NCBI GenBank assembly: GCA_958448635.1
Contig: CAUDEQ010000002.1
Location: 5,382 to 69,381 of the forward strand
Reading direction: 5' to 3'
Length of the DNA: 64,000 bases
DNA from: an uncultured Bacillota bacterium
GTDB lineage: Bacteria; Bacillota; Clostridia; Peptostreptococcales; Anaerovoracaceae
Shown piece by piece: positions 8,400-17,249 of the stretch. The notes beneath the pieces are model-generated. The model did not search any database. It saw nothing but the letters and a program-made list of their open reading frames with translations, and was not told the DNA's origin. A program made the translations under genes and the position numbers. The stretch's first letter is position 1. Each line of letters starts with the position of its first letter.

Positions 8400-8434
8400 G
8401 ACCGTCGGTAGGTAAGAAGACCGGCGGTCTTTTA
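8400..8434 (+). terminator. Intrinsic terminator after cysK
   Basis: GACCGTCGG (8400-8408) pairs with CCGGCGGTC (8421-8429), allowing a G-U pair, and is followed by TTTTATT. Confidence 0.8.
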
Positions 8435-8494
8435 TTAAAAAGCTGATTTGTGAAAATCTATTTGCCAAATTACCTTGGATTTTGAAGGTTTATA

Positions 8495-8551
8495 TTTACA
8501 AGCCGACAGTTATCACATATTATATAGGCAGATGTGAGTTAAAAAATTAAC
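8495..8551 (+). promoter_or_regulatory. Promoter with Rex-like operator ahead of the group B hydrogenase
   Basis: TTTACA (8495-8500), a 17-nt spacer and TATTAT (8518-8523) form a good sigma-A promoter. Just downstream, GTTAA-AAAA-TTAAC (8538-8551) is the exact core of the Rex consensus TTGTTAAnnnnTTAACAA. The outer bases fit less well on the left (GA for TT) and have one mismatch on the right. A repressor sitting there would cover the start region. Rex senses NADH/NAD+, which makes sense for a hydrogenase. Binding is inferred from sequence only. Confidence 0.6.
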
Positions 8552-8563
8552 AGGAGTGATTTT

Positions 8564-10000
8564 ATGCGAATTTTTGACACTAAGGTACAGGAAATCAAGT
8601 ATATGGTTCTTATGGAGCTGGCCTGGCAGACATGGAGGGAAAACGACGCCTTCATGGTATTCAACGAGATCGCCGACGAAATCGTTACGAAGGATGCGCC
8701 GCCTATGAGCTGCTGCATATACAAGGACAGAGCCATCGTTGCCGAGAGGATAAGGATAGCTCTTGGAGGAAAGAAGGACGATCCCAACATAATACAGGTC
8801 ATAGATATAGCCTGCGATGAATGTCCGGTGGCAGGCCATGTGGTAACTGACCTCTGCAGAGGCTGCGTTGCACACAGGTGCTCCGATGCCTGCAAGCTGG
8901 GAGCGATAACCTTCGATGACGACCAGATAGCCCATATAGATAAGGAAAAATGCGTGGAATGCGGAAAATGCGCAGAGCTGTGTCCGTACAGCGCCATAAC
9001 TAACTTCAAGAGACCTTGTGAAAGGGCATGCAAGGTGGATGCGATACATATGGCCAAGGACGGAGTCGCAATGATAGACAGCGAAAAGTGCATATCCTGC
9101 GGAGCGTGCGTGTACCAGTGCCCATTTGGAGCTACGCTGGATGTTTCCAGCATAACCGACGTTATAAAGACCATCATGGCCAGCGAAGACAACCGGAAGT
9201 TTAAGGTTTATGCAGTGGTGGCGCCTGCCATCGCCAGCCAGTTCACATATGCCAAGACAGGTCAGATCATAACGGCCATAAAGGAGGTGGGCTTCTACGG
9301 AGTCGAGGAAGCGGCTCTGGGAGCAGACTTCGTCGCCTACAATGAGGCAGAGGAGCTGCAGGAGAGAGAGCTGATGACATCGTCCTGCTGTCCTGCCTTC
9401 GTCGAATACATCAAGACCAAGTTCCCTGAGATGGAAAAATACATTTCGGAAAACCTGTCGCCTATGGCTGAAACAGGAAAGCTGCTGAAAAAGTACGATC
9501 CGGACTGCAAGGTGGTATTTATAGGACCTTGCACTGCCAAAAAGGCGGAGATAAGAGATCCGAAGGTGGGGCAGTACATTGACTACGTTCTGACCTTCGA
9601 GGAGCTGCAGGCCCTCATAGACAGCAAGGACATAGAGGTGGAGCAGCTGCCTGAAACAGATCTCAGCACAGCATCGCCATTTGGAAGAAACTTCGCCAGA
9701 TCGGGAGGAGTAGCCGAGGCGGTAACCGAGGCTGTAAAAGAGAGACTGGGAGACGCCGTCAAGGTGGACCCTGTGGTATGCGATGGTATCGAGGAATGCA
9801 GAGTGGCGCTTTTGAAAGCGTCCAAGGGCGTGCTTAAAAACAATTTCATAGAAGGAATGGTATGCGACGGAGGCTGTATAGGCGGTGCGGCGTGTCTCAC
9901 CCATGTTGACAAGGCCAACAGGAAGAAGATAGAGGATTACGGCATCAGCGCCAAGATAAAGGAAATACAGTCGGCAGTCGAAAATGCCAATAACAGATAG
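8564..10000 (+). CDS. Monomeric [FeFe] hydrogenase, group B type
   Basis: The 478-residue protein has four N-terminal cysteine clusters, including two clear 4Fe-4S ferredoxin motifs (CVECGKCAELCP and CISCGACVYQCP), followed by the H-cluster domain. The three signature loops are TSSCCPAF (about 272), GPCTAKKAE (about 321) and EGMVCDGGCIGGA (about 428). The TSxCCPxF and GPC variants are those of group B enzymes, not of the bidirectional or bifurcating group A. The redox partner and direction in the cell are not known for this group. It stands alone between two terminators. Confidence 0.88.
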   Translation: MRIFDTKVQEIKYMVLMELAWQTWRENDAFMVFNEIADEIVTKDAPPMSCCIYKDRAIVAERIRIALGGKKDDPNIIQVIDIACDECPVAGHVVTDLCRGCVAHRCSDACKLGAITFDDDQIAHIDKEKCVECGKCAELCPYSAITNFKRPCERACKVDAIHMAKDGVAMIDSEKCISCGACVYQCPFGATLDVSSITDVIKTIMASEDNRKFKVYAVVAPAIASQFTYAKTGQIITAIKEVGFYGVEEAALGADFVAYNEAEELQERELMTSSCCPAFVEYIKTKFPEMEKYISENLSPMAETGKLLKKYDPDCKVVFIGPCTAKKAEIRDPKVGQYIDYVLTFEELQALIDSKDIEVEQLPETDLSTASPFGRNFARSGGVAEAVTEAVKERLGDAVKVDPVVCDGIEECRVALLKASKGVLKNNFIEGMVCDGGCIGGAACLTHVDKANRKKIEDYGISAKIKEIQSAVENANNR

Positions 10001-10128
10001 AAGTGAGCTTTGCGCAGAGGGAATGGATCGCAGCGGCAAGTGCGGCGATCCGGACATGAAACGGCTGACTGAGATAGCCGCAAACAGAATACGATCCCGG
10101 AAGACGCACATCAGTATCATGGAAAGGA

Positions 10129-10175
10129 AAAGAGGATCGAAGAATCTTGGGAATCGGAGATCCTCTTTGATTTTG
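10129..10175 (+). terminator. Intrinsic terminator after the group B hydrogenase
   Basis: AAAGAGGATC (10129-10138) pairs perfectly with GATCCTCTTT (10159-10168), and GATTTTG follows. It lies 129 bases past the hydrogenase stop. The stretch 10001-10128 shows nothing else I can support. Confidence 0.7.
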
Positions 10176-10249
10176 TAAGGGCAGGATACTTTCGTGTCAT
10201 ATGAACATTTTCTCGGTGTCAGAGGAGGGGAAAAGATGAGCAGGGGCAA

Positions 10250-10294
10250 AATACCGAACATTATAAAAGCACCACGATTCATATGTTCGTAAAA
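10250..10294. promoter_or_regulatory. PurBox pair (PurR operator) upstream of the purine operon
   Basis: AATACCGAACATT (10250-10262) matches the Bacillus PurBox AWWWCCGAACWWT at every position. Facing it on the other strand, 10294-10282 reads TTTTACGAACATA, which keeps CGAAC and the A/T flanks. The boxes are inverted with about 17-19 nt between them, close to the spacing known for PurR sites. This suggests a PurR-type protein relieved by PRPP controls the operon. No purR gene is in the window. The gap 10176-10417 otherwise holds only an 18-codon reading frame that I rejected. Confidence 0.7.
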
Positions 10295-10417
10295 AGTCAA
10301 TTTTTAAAGGTTTAATGGCGATAATTGTTGCGAATTAACGGCAAAAGTGCTAACTTTATAAGGAGATAATAACGTATTCGCTGCCGCGTTAACGAAAATC
10401 AGAAAGGACTATGGTTT

Positions 10418-13400
10418 ATGGTAAGAAGAATTTACGTTGAAAAGAAAAAAGGCTTTGATGTGGAGGCGACATCGCTTTTCAATGATGTCAGGGAGAATCT
10501 CCATCTCAATGATCTGACATCAGTAAGAATCCTGAATCGTTATGATATAGACGGAATAGATGATGCTACCTATGAAGCAGCTAAATTTACGGTATTCGCA
10601 GAACCTGCCGTGGACATCGTATACGAAGAAACGATGCCAGAGGACGTGTGTTCTGCTATTTATTTTGCAGTGGAATATCTGCCGGGACAGTATGATCAGA
10701 GAGCAGACTCGGCGGCACAGTGCATACAGCTTATGAACTCCTCCGCCCATGCGGCAGTAAAATTCGCAAGGGTGATCGTTCTTCAGGGATCGTTGACGGA
10801 AGCAGAGGTGGATTCGGTGAGAAACTACTGTGTAAATCCTGTGGATTCACAGCTGGCGGCTCATGAGAAGCCGGCGGATCTGGAAATGGAAACGACAATA
10901 CCTGAAGATGTTGCCATCATAGACGGCTTCAGAGCCATGGATGAGCAGAGGCTGGAGGAATACAGAAAGGCCATGGGCTTCGCCATGAGCCACGATGATA
11001 TCGTGATGATACAGCAATACTTCAGAGAAGACGAGGACAGGGAGCCGACTCTTACGGAGCTGAAGGTGGTGGATACATACTGGTCGGATCACTGCAGACA
11101 TACGACATTCAATACTACTTTAAGCAATATCACCTTTGAGGACAGCCGCTATGGAGCGATGGTTAAGAAAGCCTTCGACAGATATATGGAAATGAGGGCG
11201 GACGTATACGGTGACAGGGAGAAGAACGTATGTCTGATGGATATGGCGTGCATAGGTGCAAAATACCTGAAAAAGCACGGCAAGGTGGAGGATCTTGATG
11301 AATCCGAGGAAATCAACGCATGCAGCATAAAGGTGAAGGCAAAGATCGACGGTGATGAAGAGGATTGGTTGGTGATGTTTAAAAACGAGACTCACAATCA
11401 TCCGACGGAGATAGAGCCTTTCGGCGGAGCTGCAACATGTCTGGGAGGAGCAATAAGAGACCCTCTCTCAGGCAGAGTATACGTATATCAGGCCATGAGA
11501 GTGACAGGCGCTGCGGATCCGAGAAAGCCGATAGAGGAGACTCTGGCAGGCAAACTGCCTCAGCGAAAGATAACGAGGGAGGCTGCGGCCGGATACAGCT
11601 CCTACGGAAATCAGATAGGACTTGCGACAGGACTTGTGGATGAGGTATATCACGAAAACTACGTTGCCAAGAGAATGGAAATCGGCGCAGTGGTGGGAGC
11701 TGCTCCTGCAGATCACGTTATAAGAAAGGTTCCGGAAAAGGGCGATGTGATAATACTTCTCGGCGGCAGAACGGGAAGAGACGGCTGCGGAGGAGCGACA
11801 GGCTCATCCAAGGAGCATACGGAGGAATCCATCCTTCAGTGCGGAGCAGAGGTGCAGAAGGGAAATCCTCCTGTGGAGAGAAACATACAGCGTATGTTCA
11901 GAAGAAAAGAAGCGGCTACGCTGATAAAAAGATGCAACGATTTCGGTGCCGGAGGCGTTTCGGTAGCGATAGGGGAGCTGGCTGACGGCCTTGAAATCTA
12001 TCTGGATAAGGTCCCTAAGAAGTACGAGGGACTTGACGGAACGGAGCTGGCAATTTCCGAGTCGCAGGAGAGAATGGCGGTTGTTGTTGCAGCGGACAGA
12101 GCCGAAGAATTCATGAGATACGCAGATGAAGAAAATCTGGAGGCCACTCAGGTGGCGGAGGTCACAGATACCAACAGAGTCAGGATGTACTGGAGAGAAA
12201 AGTGCATTCTGGATCTTTCAAGAGATTTTCTCAATACCAACGGAGCACAGCAGTTTGCCGATGTCCACGTTGCAGCACGTGAGAAGGACGGCGATCAATG
12301 GCTCGATGAGCTGCTGAAGGAGACAAAGACGAAGGAAGAGCTGCTGACGGATCTCAACTGCTGCAGCAAGAAGGGGCTGATAGAGCGTTTCGACAGCACC
12401 ATAGGAGCTGCAACGGTACTCATGCCTCTGGGAGGAAAGTATCAGCTGTCGCCTGCAGCAGGTATGGCAGCAAAGCTCCCTGTAGTGGACGGCGAGACCG
12501 ACACGGCCACCATCATGGCATACGGCTTCGATCCGGAGCTGGCGGTAAAGAGCCCTTACCACGGAGCATTGTATGCGGTGGTGGATTCCGTAGCCAAGAT
12601 AGCGGCTATGGGTGGAGATTACAGGACGATAAGGCTCACCTTCCAGGAATACTTCGAAAAGTTGGGTGAGGATGCATCGAGATGGGGCAAGCCTGCAGCG
12701 GCCCTGCTGGGAGCGCTGACGGTTCAGAAGGAGCTGGAGATTCCGTCCATCGGAGGAAAGGACAGCATGTCCGGAACCTTCATGGACATAGACGTTCCTC
12801 CTACGCTGGCATCATTTGCCATCACCACCGTAGATGCGGATGATGTGGTATCGACGGAATTCAAGAAAGCAGACAGCAGGCTTGTGGTTCTCACCACACC
12901 TGTAGATAAAAACGGAGTCATAGATTTTGAGAGCTTCAGAAAGAACATGCTGAAGCTGAGAGAGCTGGCTGTTACCAAGAAGCTTCTTGCCGCCAATACC
13001 ATCGGCAGGGGCGGCCTTTACATGACGCTGGTGAAGATGGCTGTAGGCAACGGCATCGGAGCAGATGTAAAGGCAGAGGGAGACATTCTGTCACCTATGT
13101 ACGGCTCTGTACTGGTGGAAATTCCTGCCGATAAGGATGTGGACAGGATAATGGAAGGCTCGATATATACCGAAATCGGAGCAACCACGAAGGATGGAAG
13201 ACTGACGATAAACGGCGAGGCAGAGGAGGTGGCCTCCTTAACGGTGAGGTGGCAGACTCCGGTGGAGAGCGTATTCCCTGTAAGAACTGCGGAATACAGA
13301 AACAAGGTGGATAAGACTCCTGTTGAAAGGACACTGTACAAGGAGAGAAATGCAGCAGGCCCTAAGATAGGGACAGCAAGACCGAAGGTTGTGATACCTG

Positions 13401-14176
13401 TATTCCCGGGAACAAACTGCGAGATGGATTCGGCGAGAGCCTTCAGAAAAGCAGGCGCCGAGGCCGATATCCATATCATCAGGAATCTGACGGCAGCGCA
13501 GTTGGAGGAGTCCATCGCAGAGCTGGAAAAGAAGATAAGAGAAAGTCAGATGATAATGATACCGGGAGGCTTTTCCGGAGGAGACGAGCCTGACGGGTCT
13601 GCTAAATTCATCACGGCCGTATTCAGGAATCCTGCCATAAGCGATGCCGTATCGGATCTGCTGAAGAACAGAGACGGACTGATGCTGGGAATATGCAACG
13701 GCTTCCAGGCATTGATAAAGCTGGGACTTGTCCCTTACGGAGAGATAAGGGATATGAAGGAGGACAGCCCTACGCTGACATACAACAGGATCAACAGACA
13801 TGCTTCATGCCTCGTGAGAACGGGAGTAACATCTGTCAAGTCGCCATGGCTTGCAGGAGTTGAGGCAGGCGATGTGTTCACCATACCGGTATCCCACGGC
13901 GAGGGAAGATTCATCGCAGATCATCAGCTGGCAGAGCAGCTGATGAAAAACGGCCAGGTCGCCACACAGTATGTTGACTTCGAGGGGAACCCGTCCATGG
14001 ATATAGCCTTCAATCCCAACGGATCGGTGATGGCCATAGAGGGAATAACATCGCCGGACGGAAGGATATTGGGGAAGATGGGACATTCGGAAAGAATCGG
14101 CGGAAATCTCTACAAGAATGTTGCCGGCGAAAAGGATCAGAAGATTTTCGAATCAGGCGTAAAGTATTTCAGATAA
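10418..14176 (+). CDS. purL: Phosphoribosylformylglycinamidine synthase, large single-chain form
   Basis: At 1252 residues this is the fused FGAM synthase, carrying PurS-like, synthetase and glutamine amidotransferase parts in one chain, so no separate purS or purQ is needed. The ATP-binding region has FKNETHNHPTEIEPFGGAAT. The C-terminal class I amidotransferase has its Cys in LGICNGFQ (about 1093), its His in VSHGEGRF and the block PVFPGTNCEMD. The start at 10418 has AGAAAGGA upstream. It opens a run of nine same-strand purine genes with short gaps. Confidence 0.96.
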   Translation: MVRRIYVEKKKGFDVEATSLFNDVRENLHLNDLTSVRILNRYDIDGIDDATYEAAKFTVFAEPAVDIVYEETMPEDVCSAIYFAVEYLPGQYDQRADSAAQCIQLMNSSAHAAVKFARVIVLQGSLTEAEVDSVRNYCVNPVDSQLAAHEKPADLEMETTIPEDVAIIDGFRAMDEQRLEEYRKAMGFAMSHDDIVMIQQYFREDEDREPTLTELKVVDTYWSDHCRHTTFNTTLSNITFEDSRYGAMVKKAFDRYMEMRADVYGDREKNVCLMDMACIGAKYLKKHGKVEDLDESEEINACSIKVKAKIDGDEEDWLVMFKNETHNHPTEIEPFGGAATCLGGAIRDPLSGRVYVYQAMRVTGAADPRKPIEETLAGKLPQRKITREAAAGYSSYGNQIGLATGLVDEVYHENYVAKRMEIGAVVGAAPADHVIRKVPEKGDVIILLGGRTGRDGCGGATGSSKEHTEESILQCGAEVQKGNPPVERNIQRMFRRKEAATLIKRCNDFGAGGVSVAIGELADGLEIYLDKVPKKYEGLDGTELAISESQERMAVVVAADRAEEFMRYADEENLEATQVAEVTDTNRVRMYWREKCILDLSRDFLNTNGAQQFADVHVAAREKDGDQWLDELLKETKTKEELLTDLNCCSKKGLIERFDSTIGAATVLMPLGGKYQLSPAAGMAAKLPVVDGETDTATIMAYGFDPELAVKSPYHGALYAVVDSVAKIAAMGGDYRTIRLTFQEYFEKLGEDASRWGKPAAALLGALTVQKELEIPSIGGKDSMSGTFMDIDVPPTLASFAITTVDADDVVSTEFKKADSRLVVLTTPVDKNGVIDFESFRKNMLKLRELAVTKKLLAANTIGRGGLYMTLVKMAVGNGIGADVKAEGDILSPMYGSVLVEIPADKDVDRIMEGSIYTEIGATTKDGRLTINGEAEEVASLTVRWQTPVESVFPVRTAEYRNKVDKTPVERTLYKERNAAGPKIGTARPKVVIPVFPGTNCEMDSARAFRKAGAEADIHIIRNLTAAQLEESIAELEKKIRESQMIMIPGGFSGGDEPDGSAKFITAVFRNPAISDAVSDLLKNRDGLMLGICNGFQALIKLGLVPYGEIRDMKEDSPTLTYNRINRHASCLVRTGVTSVKSPWLAGVEAGDVFTIPVSHGEGRFIADHQLAEQLMKNGQVATQYVDFEGNPSMDIAFNPNGSVMAIEGITSPDGRILGKMGHSERIGGNLYKNVAGEKDQKIFESGVKYFR

Positions 14177-14216
14177 TGAGCAAAAGAAGTATTTCAATTC
14201 AGAAAGGAAAAAGAAT

Positions 14217-14696
14217 ATGAAAGTAGCTATAATCATGGGAAGCAAATCGGATTATCCCGTAGTGCAGAAGGCAGAGAAAATGCTGGCAGATTTCGGAGTT
14301 GAGTATGAGACGAGGATAATATCGGCACACAGAACGCCCAGACAGGCAGAGGAATTTGCCGCCAATGCGGAAGCCAACGGCTTCGGATGCATCATAGCGG
14401 CGGCAGGAAAGGCTGCTCATCTGGCAGGCGTGCTGGCAGCGACCACACCGCTTCCCGTAATAGGTCTTCCTATGAAATCCAGCACCCTTGACGGACTGGA
14501 TTCGCTGCTGTCGGTGGTTCAGATGCCAAAGGGAGTGCCTGTTGCAACGGTGGCTATAGACGGTGCGGAAAACGCTGCGATTTTGGCTGTTCAGATACTC
14601 AGCACTGCCGATGCAGTCATGAGACAGGCCATAAAGGACTTTAAGAAGAAGCAGGAAGAGGATATAGTTGCGTTGGACGCTGAATTCAACAGCTGA
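14217..14696 (+). CDS. purE: N5-carboxyaminoimidazole ribonucleotide mutase
   Basis: This 159-residue PurE has IIMGSKSDYPV at the N-terminus and the substrate-binding SAHRTPRQ with its conserved His. It interconverts carboxyaminoimidazole ribonucleotides in step six of the pathway. No purK is present in the operon, so whether it works as a class I mutase needing PurK elsewhere, or directly with CO2, is open. The RBS AAAGGA lies 10 nt upstream. Confidence 0.95.
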   Translation: MKVAIIMGSKSDYPVVQKAEKMLADFGVEYETRIISAHRTPRQAEEFAANAEANGFGCIIAAAGKAAHLAGVLAATTPLPVIGLPMKSSTLDGLDSLLSVVQMPKGVPVATVAIDGAENAAILAVQILSTADAVMRQAIKDFKKKQEEDIVALDAEFNS

Positions 14697-14745
14697 TGAG
14701 ATAAACGGCAGACTATGTACAGCCTGCAATAAAGAAGCGGAAGCC

Positions 14746-14776
14746 GGCTATGCGGATCGTTTTTACCGCATCAGCC
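14746..14776 (+). other. Hairpin in the purE-purC gap
   Basis: GGCTATGCGG (14746-14755) pairs with CCGCAT-c-AGCC (14766-14776), one bulged base. No U-tract follows, so it is more likely an internal mRNA structure or processing site than a terminator. The purE-purC gap of 150 bases is the longest in the operon. Confidence 0.35.
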
Positions 14777-14846
14777 CTTCCCGAAGCGGTGAAAGGTATA
14801 TTTGATATTTAATGCATTGTAAAACTCATGAAACAGGAGAAAAAAA

Positions 14847-15554
14847 ATGAAAAAACTCGAACAGCTTTATGAAGGAAAAGCAAAAAAGGTATTCAAAACA
14901 GATGATCCCAAGTGCTATATCGTAGACTACAAGGACGATGCGACGGCATTCAACGGAGAGAAAAAGGGTCAGATCGCAGGCAAGGGCGTTGTCAACAACA
15001 CCATGGCAAACATCATCTTCCGGCTGCTGGAGGAAAAGGGAGTTCCCACTCATTTCGTGGAGCAGATCAGCGACAGGGAAACAGTTGTAAAGGCTGTGAA
15101 GATACTGCCTCTTGAGGTAATAATGAGAAACGTGTCGGCAGGCTCCTTTGCCAAGAGATACGGAGTAGAGGAAGGAATAACCTTTGAAAAGCCGACCTTC
15201 GAGCTTTCATATAAGAATGATGATCTGGGCGATCCTCTCATGTGTGAATCCCATGCACTGGCTCTGGGTCTGGTGACTGAGACTCAGCTGGAGGAGATAA
15301 GGAGCTATGCCGCAACCGTAAATGACGTTCTCAAGGAGTTCTTCCTGGAGAGAGGTCTCAAGCTCATAGACTTCAAGATCGAATTCGGACTTTACGACGG
15401 ACAGGTGATTCTGGCAGATGAGATTTCCCCTGACACATGCAGGCTGTGGGATGTGAAGACCAATGAAAAGATGGATAAGGACAGATTCAGGAGAGATCTG
15501 GGCAATATAGAAGAGACATATGCGGAAGTTCTCAGAAGAGTAAAGAACAGCTGA
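14847..15554 (+). CDS. purC: Phosphoribosylaminoimidazole-succinocarboxamide synthase
   Basis: This 235-residue SAICAR synthetase has the family opening [10 protein letters not shown], then VRNVSAGS-like [25 protein letters not shown] and [14 protein letters not shown]. It joins aspartate to CAIR with ATP. The length is normal. The stop overlaps the first possible purM ATG. The RBS is CAGGAG before the ATG. Confidence 0.96.
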   Translation: MKKLEQLYEGKAKKVFKTDDPKCYIVDYKDDATAFNGEKKGQIAGKGVVNNTMANIIFRLLEEKGVPTHFVEQISDRETVVKAVKILPLEVIMRNVSAGSFAKRYGVEEGITFEKPTFELSYKNDDLGDPLMCESHALALGLVTETQLEEIRSYAATVNDVLKEFFLERGLKLIDFKIEFGLYDGQVILADEISPDTCRLWDVKTNEKMDKDRFRRDLGNIEETYAEVLRRVKNS

Positions 15555-15580
15555 TGAGTAAACGGCGGATAGGAGAAGAT

Positions 15581-16633
15581 ATGGAAGATAAGAAACTCAC
15601 ATACAAGGACGCCGGAGTCGATACCAAGGAAGGCGAAAGAGCAGTATCGCTGATGAAGGCGCATGTCAAGAGAACCTTCAATGAGAATGTCCTTACGGGG
15701 CTCGGCAGCTTCGGAAGCCTCTTTGCACTGGATCTCAAGGACATTAAAGAGCCTGTACTGGTATCGGGAACAGACGGCGTAGGAACAAAACTTAAGATAG
15801 CCTTTCTTATGGACAGGCATGATACGGTGGGCATAGACTGCGTTGCCATGTGCGTTAACGACGTTCTCTGTCAGGGCGCAAAGCCGCTGTTTTTCCTGGA
15901 TTATATAGCTACGGGAAAGGTAAAGGCGGAGAAGATCGCTGATATCGTAAAGGGAATAGCAGAGGGCTGCAGCCAGTCGGGAAGCGCCCTTGTCGGCGGT
16001 GAAACTGCGGAAATGCCTGATTTCTATTCCGACGGCGAATACGACATGGCAGGCTTTTCCGTCGGCATAGCGGACAAGAGCAGGATAATCACAGGCGCCG
16101 ATATCAAGGTGGGCGATAAGATAGTCGGAATCGCATCCACGGGAATACACAGCAACGGTTATTCGCTGGTAAGAAAGGTGTTCTTCGATAAGATGGACAT
16201 GAAGGTTACAGATTATGTTGAGGAGCTGGGAGAAACTCTGGGAGAGGCGCTGCTCAGACCTACGAAAATATACGCCAACGCCTGCGGCGCAGTGCTGCCT
16301 GATTTCCATGTCAACGGGATAGTTCATATCACCGGAGGCGGATTTTACGAAAACATTCCGAGGATACTTCCGGAGGGTACTGCCGTGTCCATCGATGCAG
16401 GAGCGTGGGATGCGCCTCCGATATTCCCGTACATAGCAAGCTGCGGCAATATCGACAGAGAGGAAATGTTCTCCACATACAATATGGGCATAGGCATGAT
16501 GATGATAGTTGACGCCGACGACGCAGAGGCTGTAAAGGACGCCCTGCTGAAGGCGGGAGAAAAGGCATATATAATCGGCGACGTGGTGGAGGATCAGGGA
16601 AGCAGAGTGAAGATAAGCTATCCTGAGATATAG
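15581..16633 (+). CDS. purM: Phosphoribosylformylglycinamidine cyclo-ligase
   Basis: This 350-residue AIR synthetase has TYKDAGVDTKEGE, VSGTDGVGTKLKIAF and GGETAEMPDFY. An ATG at 15554 overlaps the purC stop, but the ATG at 15581 has AGGAG 5 nt upstream and gives the usual PurM start, so I use it. It makes AIR from FGAM with ATP. Confidence 0.95.
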   Translation: MEDKKLTYKDAGVDTKEGERAVSLMKAHVKRTFNENVLTGLGSFGSLFALDLKDIKEPVLVSGTDGVGTKLKIAFLMDRHDTVGIDCVAMCVNDVLCQGAKPLFFLDYIATGKVKAEKIADIVKGIAEGCSQSGSALVGGETAEMPDFYSDGEYDMAGFSVGIADKSRIITGADIKVGDKIVGIASTGIHSNGYSLVRKVFFDKMDMKVTDYVEELGETLGEALLRPTKIYANACGAVLPDFHVNGIVHITGGGFYENIPRILPEGTAVSIDAGAWDAPPIFPYIASCGNIDREEMFSTYNMGIGMMMIVDADDAEAVKDALLKAGEKAYIIGDVVEDQGSRVKISYPEI

Positions 16634-16655
16634 GCTGCGAGCAAAAGAGGAAAAC

Positions 16656-17249
16656 ATGATGAGCAACAAGATAAAGACTGCCGTGCTGGTGTCGGGAGGC
16701 GGGACAAACCTTCAGGCGCTGATAGACAAGCAGAGAGACGGCAGTATACCTAAGGCGGAGATCACCATGGTAATAGCCAGCAGAGAGGACGCATTTGCTC
16801 TGGAAAGGGCTGCAAGGGCAGGAATACAGACTGCAGTTGCGCCGGAGCAGCATCAGGTTCTGGACGCGTTGAGAGCGTCAGGTGCGCAGATCGTTGTGCT
16901 GGCAGGATACATGAGGGTGCTGTCTCCGGAGATAATAGATGAATACAGAGACAGGATAATAAACATACACCCATCCCTCATACCGAAATACTGCGGTAAG
17001 GGATTTTACGGAAAGAGAGTCCACAAGGCAGTGCTGGAGGGAGGCGAAAAGGAAAGCGGAGCCACCGTACACTATGTGGACGAGGGTGTTGACACCGGTA
17101 AGATAATATTACAGAAGAAAGTACCTGTGCTGGAAGGCGATACTGCGGATATCCTTGCGGCCAGAGTACTTGAAATAGAACATGAGATCCTGGCGGAGGG
17201 GCTGAACATAGTGGCCGACAGGATAGAAAAGGACGGAGGTAAAATATAA
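16656..17249 (+). CDS. purN: Phosphoribosylglycinamide formyltransferase (folate-dependent)
   Basis: This 197-residue GAR transformylase has LVSGGGTNLQAL at the N-terminus, the catalytic Asn and His in NIHPSLIPKYCGKGFYG, and the catalytic Asp in DEGVDTGKI. The CGKGFYG block is typical of clostridial PurN. ATG 16659 is an equally good start with GAGGA upstream. The stop shares one base with the purF-like start. Confidence 0.95.
   Translation: MMSNKIKTAVLVSGGGTNLQALIDKQRDGSIPKAEITMVIASREDAFALERAARAGIQTAVAPEQHQVLDALRASGAQIVVLAGYMRVLSPEIIDEYRDRIINIHPSLIPKYCGKGFYGKRVHKAVLEGGEKESGATVHYVDEGVDTGKIILQKKVPVLEGDTADILAARVLEIEHEILAEGLNIVADRIEKDGGKI

Noticed and set aside
9984..10178. 64-codon plus-strand frame after the hydrogenase
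   Set aside because: It starts inside the hydrogenase gene without an RBS and its end runs through a terminator stem.
10236..10292. 18-codon frame with a strong GAGGAGGGG site before purL, a possible leader peptide
   Set aside because: It overlaps the PurBox pair, which explains the sequence better, and encodes no regulatory codon run. It is not excluded, but unsupported.
8513..10300. 595-codon open frame on the minus strand
   Set aside because: It lies fully opposite the group B hydrogenase gene, has no recognisable domain and no RBS, and reads as a low-complexity mix. It is a by-product of codon bias in the real gene.
15392..16669. 425-codon minus-strand frame over purC and purM
   Set aside because: Antisense to two certain genes, without family resemblance.
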